From positions 186,001 to 250,000 of the forward strand of contig JBBELK010001111.1 of the NCBI GenBank assembly GCA_037783545.1: a DNA stretch of 64,000 nt, in the 5' to 3' direction. The notes under the pieces are model-generated. The model searched no databases and was not told the DNA's origin. It saw nothing but the letters and a program-made list of their open reading frames with translations. The translations under genes were made by a program, and so were the position numbers. The stretch is from Henricia sp. BOLD:AAB3569. Lineage: Eukaryota; Echinodermata; Asteroidea; Spinulosida; Echinasteridae. Shown piece by piece: positions 38,748 through 51,300 of this stretch; position 1 is the first letter of the stretch, and each line of letters opens with the position of its first letter.

Positions 38748-41061
38748 CAACGTTGTAGTGGAGTACTTTTATCCGAGTGCCAAGTGACTGCCGAGTACTC
38801 AGACAGCCGAGTACCATTTCAGTCCGAGTATTTTGCCAACCGAGTACAAGTACAGGAGTCCGAGTACCAAGTACTTGAACATCCGAGCACCGAGTACTTA
38901 CAATAAAATGCAATAAATTTTTTTTTTTTAAAGAAACGAAGCTATTTTCTCAACTAAAACGCTTAAAAAACTGCATGCTGCGCCACCGTGGTCCGCGCTA
39001 CCACCGTGGGGCCAACGCCATGCGCGGACGGCCAACAGTCCACACGACACGTGCTGAAAAAATAAATAAAATAAAATCAAAACAAATGTTCAAAAAATGG
39101 GCACTATTTTTTTGATGACATTTTTTCACGACAACCTCGACAAATACCTCAGAAATATGGCACGAAACAGTGGACGAATGAGACCGAAGTACATGTATAT
39201 GAACAAACCCAATGAAGGCAACGCACGTCTAGCCTGACATGGCTGATCTAGCTGAGATTGGTACCATTCGTTACCCTAGCTTCAATTCACCACCCGCATA
39301 TAGACACCACCCAATTAGAAATGCCTTTGTACTTTGGCTAGCTCCGGCACCACATATTCAACGAACATGAGATTCGTGTTCGTATATGTGGATACGAGGT
39401 TCGGGAAACCGGTCTAATATGTACTGCACCTGGGATTAACGCTGGACGACTGGTGGATTGTGCTACTCGCGAGTAGTTGCAGCAAATACTCGCGAGTAGT
39501 CGATTAATCGCGAGTATAGTTGGCAAAGTATCAAAAGGAGGGGGAAACAAAATGCACGTTTGTGTGCATAAGTAACCAACTGTACAGCGGAAATTTGCCT
39601 AATCTGTGCCGCCCCAATTTGGTTTCAAACAATGCATAGTCATAGATGGTGAACTTCAGCAAGGATTATTTCGTATTTCTCTCCTAAAAAACTACTTCGA
39701 TTGCCGCTGAGTAATGAAAATCAAACGTTCTTGGCGTTTTGCTCCACGATTAGACAGCATAAGTTTCCCATAATTCTCCTTCAATCTGTGCATGTAGCTA
39801 CTGTCACATATGTAACGTATTAATCGCGAATTTGCGAGTAGCGCAATGAAACAGTTCATTAAACCGGCGATCTGCAGTCATACTCGGTCATTGCGGTTCA
39901 AAACATGCATGTCTAGCACAAATGACAATGTATTGAAATAGTCGGCATACACAACAAATAAGTCACCTGCACACAGGTCGCTTTTTAAATGTGCTGGGAA
40001 ACAGGCCTGTTACAGTGTAACAATATAGCATATAATATACAAATATTGACTGCAATGAGGGGCATGGTTAAGATTATAGGCCCAAGGTGATCTCGAAGCC
40101 ATGACTATGCCCCGAGGCGGAAGCCGAGGGGCATAGTCATGGCTTTGAGATCACCGAGGGCCTATAATCTTAACCATGACCCGAATAAACAGCAGTCAAT
40201 ATTTGTTTTATATACCGAATGTGTAGATTTTTGTCATCTGGTTGGTTAAAAGTAACGATACATCATACAGTCATGACAGTGGTCCTTCGAGTTTCGATTT
40301 CGGAAGCTGGTCTACGGCGGAAAAGTTGTATATTTACAGCAAACATTTGTAGCATAATCACCTGGCACTTTAGTAGCACATTTCACCCGACACAGTTTTC
40401 ACTGTAGGCCACTTCTCTTACTTTCTTAAGGACTTTATCATCTACGACAGACGTCGAGATTCCGCCATTACCGTCCTGATGAATGTTTACGTGAAGCGCC
40501 CAGCTGCATAGTTGGTGCACAGCTATGCTAACACATGTAATGCTCGCGTCCGGAACCCGCTAAATGACTATGCCCGGGGCATGGCAAAGACTATTGCCCG
40601 GTGGGCATATACGTGCCGGGTCTAGCCGATTTAATGCCCCCACTTTTAACCAATCAGATGACAGGAATCTACGCATGAGGTATATAATCGCAAATATGTA
40701 ACGCCACGATTAATCGAGTAGTTTCAAAATGATATTCGCGATTAATCGATTAATCGAGCTATTCGCCCAGCGGTACCTGGGATGCATATATGGGCATACG
40801 TAATTGGGGCGCGCGCGGCTAGCTTTCGGTCTCCATCACTGCTCGACGCGCGTAGAGAATCGATTATAATCGCTACCGCAGTAGGATTTGGGGGCAGTTT
40901 GCGTGGTCTATACCTTTTTCTTGAGGAGTCGAGTAAAGTGCCGAGTTCGAGTACTTCACTTACCGAGTACGAGTATGGACTGTTTGAGTACAAGTATACT
41001 TTCAAAATGGCACTCGAGTAGTACCCGAGTACGAGTACCGAATACGAGCACTACAACGCTG
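38748..41061. mobile_element. hAT-like non-autonomous element rich in CGAGTAC words
   Basis: The ends CAACGTTGTAGTG and CACTACAACGCTG pair imperfectly and the 8-base flanks CCTTGTTT and CCTAGCTT agree at six positions, as for a decayed hAT 8-base duplication. CCGAGTAC words fill 38755-38905 and 40920-41050. A second zone of TACTCGCGAGTA and ATTAATCG words at 39460-39520 and 40705-40765 marks a nested element, which itself contains the 40033-40214 palindrome. Confidence 0.75.
40033..40690. mobile_element. GGGCATAGTCATGGC palindrome and its flank
   Basis: At 40033-40214 a near-perfect palindrome reads AATATTGACTGC...CTTAACCATG(C/A)CC around GCCGAGG. The next 450 bases (TTTGCTG...GAGGTATATAAT) recur inverted at 62100-62660, next to the same palindrome there. 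A shorter relative is at 49190-49570. Confidence 0.85.
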
Positions 41062-41312
41062 CCTAGCTTGTTTACATGATCTGAAATTTTAGTTTAAGTC
41101 CATTGGTAAATGAGACGGTGATTTTGGATCAAAAGTAGGAATTTTTTACTCAGTACGAGTAAGGTTCTATTAAACCTTTTACATTGCCCATTGCCAACTG
41201 GGTGATGGGCATGACAAGTCAGAGTGCAACTCTGCCTGTCACTTTGCCTGCTCAAAGTGATGATGCAGAGGGCACCATAGCACGCGAGTAATAGAGTACT
41301 TCCAATTTCATC

Positions 41313-41429
41313 AGGGGTTCATTTCACTAAAGTAGGTCTTAGCAATAAGAGTTGACTGTGCTTAAGTCCTACAATAGGACCTAAGAACCCCTAAGATGGA
41401 TCTTCGGATGTTTCTGAAATAAACCCCTG
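41313..41429. mobile_element. Small CAGGGGTTCATTTCA-ended element
   Basis: CAGGGGTTCATTTCACTAA at the left mirrors TTTCTGAAATAAACCCCTG at the right. CCTAAGA/TCTTAGG-type words recur inside. The larger element at 56443-57296 has the same left end. Confidence 0.7.
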
Positions 41430-41636
41430 GTGACATGTTACTTGGAGATATAAGCCTCATGGCTTTTTCGGCTCAATAGTAGATGATGTAGACAATGTAT
41501 ACTATTCTAAAAAACAAATGCAATTTTCGCAACATAAATTTTTGATTCAAGATTTTGTCTAGATTTTGAACAAAGTGATTCCCACAATAATGAAATGACA
41601 TTTTCTGTTTCTGGGAGAATCCTGTAGTCAAGGCAA

Positions 41637-41885
41637 GGTTCTCCACTAGCTGTTTTGTCCATTTTCCCCTCTAAAAACACAGTATGGCCGAGTCATTCCA
41701 AAAGTAGGTGTAAAGTCGCCAAACAGATTACCTGGCCGATGGTGTTATTATCGTTAACGTACCATGCATATCTATCACATAAACAACCCAATCCGCGAAC
41801 GATGGAGAACACCGCCCTCACACGACAAACAGGGGATTGGTCAGTGTACACCACGTGAGGGTGCTGCTGGGACCAGTGGAGAACA
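41637..41885. mobile_element. GGTTCTCCACT element
   Basis: GGTTCTCCACTAG at the left mirrors CCAGTGGAGAACAC at the right. The family recurs at 57540-57918, and the part with AAACACAG...GCCGAGTCATTCCAAAA recurs at 63840-63960. GTGAGGGTGCTGCT is shared. Confidence 0.8.
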
Positions 41886-42221
41886 CTAAAAGGGCTCTAA
41901 AAAAAAATCAATTTTGTTGGGTTTTAAACCCGACTGAACCCGTGTGGGATTTTATCTTCCAAACAGCTCTAAAAGTGCAGGAGCTCATCAGGGAGACCTA
42001 ATGCAGTCAGCCTTGCCACAAGAGGTGATCACACACGTACATCACTGACCGATAAAATGTTATATTACTCATCTTCCTTGACCTTTTGGTCAGAGTGTAA
42101 TTTACATTTTCTTTTTGAACCGTGTATTTACATGTACTAGCAGGTTCAAATGGGCACCTGTATTCGTGCTTTAGGGTCCAACTTATTAGGCTTGGTAGCA
42201 CTCGACCACATTAGCACTTGG

Positions 42222-42384
42222 TTAAAGTTTGAGTGTCTGGAGCTGCTCTTCAGTTGAGCTTCCGCGTGGCCATTTGGCCTTCTGATGTTCTGTTTGAATT
42301 ATTGAGAAGTGGACCAGCATGTCATCCCAGTTGATTGACTTGACAAATGTTCTCTTGTCTGGAATTAGGCCTGGTGAGTTCTTC
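42222..42384 (-). CDS. VAC14: VAC14 last coding exon
   Basis: Acceptor TCACTCTAACAG; it runs to TAA. The product [20 protein letters not shown] then [17 protein letters not shown] is in the position of the family's D-Y-ELL-HF-KVQ-KH segment, the end of VAC14. No AATAAA was recognised in the following 200 bases. Confidence 0.88.
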
Positions 42385-45300
42385 CTGTTAGAGTGAAAAG
42401 AAACGTTATTTCTTCATCTGTTTAACTGTGCGAGGTACATGGCGCAGATCATGATGGGATACAAATCTAGTACGCTTTGCCTCGGCGTTCAATCTTCTCG
42501 TGTAGAATCGAATGAGAATTGGCCGGTGAGTGGAGCACTGCACCATGTACCGCGAGCAGTGAATTGTGGGGGAACCGTAAAGGCACGTATTGTAGTATAA
42601 AACTGGGCTAATATGACAATCCTTGATGTACTGGGTCCGATTTAAAAAAACAAAATTTACAGTCGAACCTTAATGTCCCTGGGACTTTGCAGATGACCTT
42701 TATGAACAAAAACCTCCTATTATCAGGAATACAAAAAATTGAAGAACGAAAGATGGGGGGACTATATTATACATGTATTAACAGTACAGTGCGGTTATGG
42801 TTCAAATGTACGCTAAGGAAAAATTTTGCATTTAGCATGGCCTGACTTTTTTCACAATTAAGGAATGGTTGGGCTTTATAGCACGCGATTGGAGTGCATG
42901 TGAAACATTATCGTCTACTGTACGTGTTCCTGCACATTGTCTGCCTTAACCGAGTACAGTGAAACTTGACTATAATTGCCACACTCAGGACCGGGGAAAA
43001 AATGGCCACTATAAAAAGGTGGCCTCTTTATAAAGGATGCATTTGCATTATACACATGGCATTTCGACCAAAGACGAGTGACCACTATGAACAGGTGGTC
43101 TTTTTTATCAAGGTGGCCTTAATAGCAGGTTTAATTGACTGTATCTGTGAACACTTTTAAAAAAATCTTCACTGGTAATGCGTATATTTTGTTTTATCAG
43201 ATCAATGCACCAGAAATATTTTGACTGCTTTTGACTGGGTTATTTCCTCGATAGTTCATTTTGAAAAGTTTGACTAAATTTCTCGAGTGTGGCAATGACA
43301 GAAAAAGGGCATTGATTTAGCATGTGATTTGGTTCACTAGGTGCTTTAGCACATCATATCCTGCATCACACTATAAGAGGTAGATAAACTATATTTCTGG
43401 TGTTACATTACCTCTGATCTGTTGGGCTCTGGACAACATTTGGCACACAGTCTAGTCGGCGCTGTAACGTCGTAAATGCCGTACTCTGAGGCAGTAACAT
43501 GAGGAGCCCGTATAGGCTCTTGACCAGATACTGGTTGTGATCTGTATCCAGTAACTGTAACCTAAGGTCTGAAAACAACATCAATATTGTGCTATTTATA
43601 CTTAATAATTAGGGCAAGCTGGGCAGGGGTTTCTTAAGTTATCTCTGGGAGGGGTGGTTATCTCATTAAAGGGTTTATCATGTTAAGCTCACGTGATAGC
43701 CAATCCCAATCTGTCAGAAACAACTAATACCGTGTTTCAAAACCACCAGTTGGCTTCATAGCTCAATTGGTAGGGCATTAAGCAGAAGGTCCACGGTTCA
43801 AGTTCCGTTGGAGCGTACATTGTTTTTCTCTGCATTCTGATTTTCCAAACTCATGGACATGTTGTCCACATCTGTATCGAAATAATTCACCCCGGCGGTC
43901 CCTGGGTCATTATCCCTAAAAAAATAATCACCTATTCATATAAAATATTGTGCTCAATAGTGCAAAAATCACTACCACAAAATGTGAAAAGTCAAGATGC
44001 AGAAGAACAACCACGAAATATTAAGTTCACTGCACACTTATGAGATTTTCAATTAGCATATGTAAGCAGGTTTTGGTTTTTTACTTCATTTTCTCTGTGA
44101 TAGGAATGTTACTCTTAGGCATCGTTCAAAAAATGTGCTTATAAATACTGGTTGAAATTGTGTCTGGCTAACAGTGTATGAACGGTTTTAAATGGCCCCA
44201 GACAAGTTTTATCGCCACTAATTATAAAACAGTATTTTTAAACAACCTTAAAGGGTGGGCTTAGCACTGCAAACTTTAGTACAATGTGTAAACGGTTTTA
44301 GCTCAAACGTTTAATGGTCTTCGCTAAGGCAGTTGACCCAAAGTTTTGTAAGACCCCTTTTGGTGGTTCTCAACACAGTAACTTTTATTTACTGTATACT
44401 GGTGAATAGTCACAAGCTATAAATACTACACAATTTCAATTCTTAAATTTTAGATGTTCAGTACCGCAGATGGGTTTAAAGCACGCAAGTTCTCGTGGAA
44501 GCTTGGGCCTTGCAACCAATAAAAGCATTGGACTCCAAACTGCTAGCAGCAGCTGGTCTCTGAAGACTTACGTCATTGATTGCCAAAGTTAAATTTCATT
44601 AGGAATAATTGCAAATTTTCAATTGTTGGACAAAATTGAATTGAATTAAATTAAATAAGAGCTGAATTACCCCAGATAATGTGGACTTACATGTGAATAT
44701 AGGAGACTCTAGCAATTGCACCAACTTATCAATTTCCGTCAGAAAATGAAGCGTCACTTCAAGATCGCCGCTGAGGCAAGTGCGTCAAAGAAATGCAAAT
44801 GTCGTTAACATGGAAAGATATTACAGGTGTTATGTAAAAGTTCTGTATATCTGTACATGTATGCAGATACAGATGTACAGAACCTTTGTGATAAGCAAAG
44901 GACAAAGTACTTACTGGGACCTTTATTTGCCCACTTGAGTTTTAATTTAAATAATTCATGGAGAGTTACCCTCCACCGACCCCAGTGTTCTTGCATGTTC
45001 TCAATGGCCACTTAACAGGATGGCCCAACCTTTTATAGTTTTGCTTTTTAGTCACGATTTTACCAAGTCATTTTTTAACAAAAATAAGGTTAACATTTGT
45101 ATTATTAACTCAATTTATGGTAAGGTACACATGCACTTGGTAAGAATGATTTAAAGCCCCAATACATTATTTGCAGTTACCCAAACTTTGACTTCAGTGT
45201 TGATAGCAATGGTAACAAAAAACCATATAAAATGGTACCTTCGTGGAAAAAATTGCCAACTGAAGATGGGTTTTTAAAAAGGTTGTCTGCAGACATTTAT

Positions 45301-48300
45301 TCACACACAAAAATCATGCATGGATTTTTTGGGTTTTCTAAGTAGTATTAGTGCATCTATGTGGCTAAAATTTCTACAAGGCAGTTTTCTCGACATTGGC
45401 TTTTAATTAAGAGTGGAAATAATGGCGTTTTTAAAGCTGGGTTGAAATCGACCTTCACTTTCAACAGTATTCCTTTCTTAATATAGTCCTTTATGTACTA
45501 AGAACATTTTATTCCGAATTTCATCCTAGAAAAGTCAGAAAATTTCAGTCTTTTTCCCGAGACTCTTTTCACGCGAAACTGAAAACGAAAGGTCACGTCG
45601 ATCAACTCGAGCTGTGTGTGTGACGTCATAGCGAGGAGACACACAGAGCTGCTTCACTGACTGTGGTCGTGTACCTAGCTCCTCGCTGCAAACACGTACA
45701 CGTCGTATGAATGCACGAAACCGCGGATTTTCAACAGAGTTGCAAGTGAAGGCACGAAGCTGGAATTTTATTGATATCAAAAATGAATTCAGTGTAACAA
45801 CCACTGAGAAAAAAACACCGAAAACTTCACAAAAACCAAAAGACGCCCTGCATTATGCGCATGCATGCGTTTGATTTAGGAATGAGGTCGCATGCCAAAT
45901 CGTCTTTGAATTTTTTGACCTTTGGCATTATCACCAAACCAAATTCATGCAAAACATGATGTGCGGCATAAAGACGACAAATTTTCAACAGAGGGCGCTT
46001 TAGATATGACTTCGTCTATTCTTTAGTGATTTAAAAATGTTGTCCTCGAATTCGTCAAAAAGTTTCATTTGCAAATGATAATAGGCCTTTAAAGAAATGT
46101 TAAACTTATATCAAGGATACAAGGAGTAAATGAGACTGGAGGCGTGCCTGTAGTTCTGGGTCAGAAAGCACAATGACACGGTAGCAATGGGACTATGACA
46201 CCAAGATTTATACAAACAGCAGAATAATGTACAGCTGCTCTGTGGAATAAGACAAGAAAACAACACATTTATCTTTTTATTATTATTATTTCTTTCTGGT
46301 ATTCATACCAAGGATTCCTCAATAGTGCTCATTGCACTGTCACTCGTAAGCGTGAGGAAACCCATGAAGAATTAGAATTAGAAATGGCCAGAGACACCGG
46401 GGAATCCCCTTGCTCTTTACGAAAGAATGCTCTGGGATCTTTAGAGTGCGTTACCAATTACACACTGGACCAACGGCTTTACATCCCTTCCGAAGGATGG
46501 AGCAAGTGTGGTTGAGTGCCTTGCCCAAGGGCACAGGTACCGCAGCCGGATTCGAACCCGCAACCCCAAGTTTTCACCCATGATTGCGAGTCAATGGCCC
46601 TAACCACTCGGCCACGGTACCCCATCTTCAAGCAAACTTGAATCTTTGTTTCTGATTGGTGGATCCATGGCAACAACAGTGTGACATTGTACTATGTACC
46701 CCTTCTGAATTATGTCACACACTGCGTAATGCGTCCAAGTATTTCAAGTGCATTCAGTATGTGTGATTCTTTGCACATGCTTCCCAGCCTGCGTGTGTGT
46801 GCGTCAAGTTTGCTTGAAGATGAATTCGTACGGCCTTGTGGTATATGGGATGCAGACGCACTACATTATGCCGTATTCCACTGAATAAACTAATAATTTT
46901 TAACTCGGGTAGCATATGCCTGGTGGGTGTGTCAAGAAAGCAAGCTACTAATAATGAAGAGCTTGTAAAATGATATAAAAACCTGTTTTCTCCTCTCAAT
47001 CAAAGACCCCGTTCTTACTAGAGAAACTGCTTCGTTCGACGAAGATTAGTTAATCGTTAGTTAATGAAGCGTGCGTTCATATATCACTTAACGAAGATCG
47101 AACAAAGAGCGACCGCTAACGAAGATCAATTGAAGCCGTGGGAGGTCGTACATGTGCGTCGCACATCAAGTGCTGAGCTTCAAGCGTCTAGACGCACTGT
47201 GTGGTTTTCCAGCGGCGCATCAAAAACAACTCTTGCTAGGCGCTCGATGCACAACGCGCTTGTACAACAGGCCCGCCAAATCGCTTCGTCGAACGAAGGG
47301 AGCCGTTCACATTACAATTTTGCTTCGTTGAATAAAGCGATCTCTTCGTCGAATGAAGCGATTCTAATCATGGTCGAATGAAGAGGTGTGCGTTCACATC
47401 AGGAAAACGCTTCGTCGCATCATCGTTGAATCATCGTCGAACGAAGCGATTTCTCAAGTGAGAATGAGGTCTAAGAGTACTGGTTATATATTTTTACTTT
47501 TATGACCGTTTTTAAATCAACACTCAAAAGATCACGGTATTTTTGTTTCGCTTTGACCGTCATCAATAGACTGTATTCCTGAATGCGTGAGGGCGCTGTC
47601 AAATGGCCAGCGTCCATCGCGGGTTATGTTCGAACACAAAATGCGCTCCGCGCACACACGTTCCAAACGTTTACTTTTAATGGAAATCTGTGCCACGGAC
47701 CCGCACTCCGCGTACGCGACTTTCCCCCTTCCCCCTCCCCCAAGTCACCCCCAGTTTGAGCGCCCTAACGGGTTCAGAAATACGATCTATTCGCGGTCTT
47801 CCATGACTTTACCACCAAGTCATGTATGATGTGTTTCAGTGAGTGATGAAATTGGAAGGAGCCGTCCTGTCACAAATTATAGTCTAGGCTCCGTGACAAT
47901 GCACGACATGCTTTGCATACGCTTAGCAAAGGAGGAAAACTGCACTTTCGCACACAGTATTTGCTTCAAATCATGTAACATTCAGAGGAGGTTCATTTAT
48001 TTCGGGAGATACAAGCAAATATTTAGAGAGGAAGTTACTTTTGTTGAGGTGTTAATAGAAACCAAACACGTTCTCCCATTCACACAAACTCACGGTCTCG
48101 CACAAGTCTCTCTTTTCCCCAAAGCGCAATAGGAAAAAATAATTGTTTGCCAAACCTTCGATTTGAGATCTTTGAGCTGATTTCTGAGATCAAAGAGTTC
48201 AGTTGCAGTCAGCAGAATGTTGTTAAGAGTTTGGACCATCTCAGTGGCAAACTGGAGATCTTTGTAATCAACCAGAATCTCAGACAGGGTTTGGTAAATA

Positions 48301-51300
48301 TCCTCCGTGTTTAACAGCAAACACAACTGTCTGAAATAAAGAGTGACCTTGGGGTAGTTATGGTGCAAAGGGAGAGAATTTAAATAATGCTGGATTATAC
48401 ACTCCAACAATTCAAGGCTGAAAAAAATTTCAAATTTTAAAGAAAATTTCAGTATTTTCTTTTTTTTGTGAGCAAGTTTACAGTTGCCTGTCGTTTCTGT
48501 CTAGGCAGGTTACCTTTGAATTACATATATGTGTATTATCATGTGTGTGGGTTTGCGGTAGCACCATGTGAATCTCTTTTGTATACGTGTGGTTCTGAAA
48601 AGAACCGGTAAGTGTGAACTTAACGTTTCGAACAGTGTGCTCTGTTCGTTTTCAGGAGAAGTGCCAGACTCGTGATGATACAGGGCTTAAGTACTGGTTG
48701 AAGGGATCCAGTGTCCAATGTGTGCACCAAAGCGGAATGACTTGTGTTATGGAGGCGTAGGTATATGATCTTAAACCTGTGGTTGGCTGTGGTGTGCTCA
48801 CTGGTGCACGTCATTGTGGCCGTGGCTGTCATGGGGAGAGGACCTAGGGTATAGGTGCCCCATCGGTCTGGTTGGTTAATAGGGTGTGCCAGATATTGCT
48901 GATGTTGAAGCCAATGTCTTGTGGTACTGTTTTGTGCTTTGTATTTCGACGGCTTCCCTGATGCATCTTGGGTGCCATCTGTCGATGGGAACAATCAGTG
49001 CAGCTTCCCAGTTGATGATGTGGTCCTCGCTGTACGAGTGCTTGACTATGGCTGATTTGTCATAGTCTCCTATGCGGCCGTGGGCTCTGTGTTCTTAATT
49101 GAGTCTGGTGGGTAGGTCCCTCCCAGTCTCACCAATATACACCCTCCCACATTCAGAGGGGATCATTATAAACATTTCGCGCTGTTAAAAACGGGGCGAT
49201 AATGGCAATATTTCGTAGTCATTTTAGATGATAAGTTCCTCAAGGAATTCACAAAAGCGGCTAAAATCGAAAAGAGAAACCGTCAGGTGAGATATGCTAC
49301 AAATATTTTGCGGTAGATACCATCCTTGCCACAGTTTCCGAATTCAAAAAGTCGATGGACTACAAATTGTCAGGTCTACTTTTAACCAATAAGATGACAA
49401 AAATGTATACATTCGGTACATAAGACCAATATTGATTGCTTTTTATTCGGGTCATGGTTAAAATTATAGGCCCTCAGTGATCTCGAAGCCATGACTACTT
49501 AGTCATGGCTTTGAGATCACCTTCGGCCTATAACCATACCCTTCATTGCAGTCAATATTTGTATACTCACACTGTAAAATAAGTGGCCTCACGTTTCGAC
49601 ACTAGCAGGGTCTTTTCAAAGGCAAAATTACAAGTACATACAGAAAGCAACACATTAAAACACTCTACTTTTAATTTTTTACCTGATAATAAATGAGCCC
49701 CTGTCTTCCAGCAAATGGCGATCTGAAGCAAACAGGTGAAGCAGGTTGGTCATGAACTTATGGAAATATGCGTTGGTACCAGTCGCTGCTCTACCACTGG
49801 AGGCAGACTGACTGGCGCCCTCTGTTGGCTGAGGACCCGCGGGAGAAGACACGACTTCAGCAAGAACTTCAAGATCAAGTAAAATGACCTGGGGGAAAGA
49901 CACGAAGTAGCACCTAAATTTTCATACACATACAAATCATCTACTGTGTGCATACCTGTGTGCAATCAAACAAAAACAACTCGACGGTTCAAGGCCTGCA
50001 ACCGTGTTGTGTTCTTAGACAAGACACTTCAGTCTACATTAAAGATAGTATACATGATTGGTAAACTGTTACAAATAGTTTTATCCCCCCGTGTGATTGA
50101 AGATATGCATGATTAAAACCAACCTGAGGAAAAATCAGCTCCGTACTTCGTCTAACTTTTGAGAAAACAGTCAAAAAAGGGTTTGCAGTCATTTCGCCCC
50201 AAAACCACTTCGCCCTGAACCATTTCGCCCTGACCCACGGCCTGTGCACGAAGTGGTTTTGGGGCGAAGTGGCATTTGGGCGATGTAGTGTTTGGACGAA
50301 GTAATTTTGGGCGAAATGGCACTCGGGCGAAGTGGTTTGGAGCGAAATGGCACTTGGGCGAAATGGTTTTGGGGCGAATTGAATTTTCGTCTCATGAGAC
50401 GAAAACTACTTGTTTTACTCATTTCTCAAAGACTATAGCACTTCAGACAAAACCATTTCAGGGGAAGTTTTCTGCGGTCATCATGTTTATATTGTGTAAG
50501 TTAGGCGTAAATCTGTAAACATTTCTGATTTTCGAGATTACAAATGATGTATACTGCATTTAAAGTTTCTATCCACCCAGGTGTAATACAGTAGGTACAT
50601 GTACCTACTGTGAGAATAAGCCTACCATAATATTCCAGTCACTCTATGCCATAGAAGCCAGAAATGAGTACTTGTCGTAGCTGTGCTGGTGAAATGACTT
50701 TAACTACATGTAGCTTTTCACCAGCTTCAGGAAACAGGCAAGTTTTTGATAAACAACTTCATTCCACAGTGTTTACCTCATCCGAAGTATCAGACAGCGT
50801 CTTCACTAACACTGGGAAGACATATTCCACATACTGAAAGATCTGCCAAGGAATAAAGTATTTGATAAACTAGCTGGTAATGTAAATATAATACAGTGTT
50901 TTACAAGTGATATTTATATAATATTGGATGGCTTTGAGGGTGAAATGAGAATATACCGCACGAGTCATGAAAATACCGAACGAGCTGAAGGCGAGTTCGG
51001 TATTTTCATGATTGTGTCGTATACGACAGATGAGTAGGCAGACAAGTCATTTGCCGAGGTGGGTCCTCATATGAGAATGAAGACCAATTCGTGACGCACA
51101 CGAGCGGCCACAGATGCTGCATGGGAATGAATCAACAGAAACGGAGCGCTGTTTCCTCCTCTCTTTCTTTGCCTGGATCGCAGCCTTGTGTGCACTGGTA
51201 TCTCCAAAGAGCTCTGTCACGGGCAGTTGTTTCCCAAGAGTTCACATCAATGTTGCAGCTCTTGAGATTCGCCTTCAGAGTGTCCTTGTACCTCTTGAGA

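Noticed and set aside
44918..45011. Candidate - strand exon with strong donor CCCA/GTAAGTAC as the missing VAC14 exon
   Set aside because: The product ([18 protein letters not shown]) does not resemble the expected VAC14 segment and the phase does not fit.
47064..47381. 105-residue + strand frame
   Set aside because: Made of CTTCGTT/AACGAAG repeats of the 47004-47472 element.
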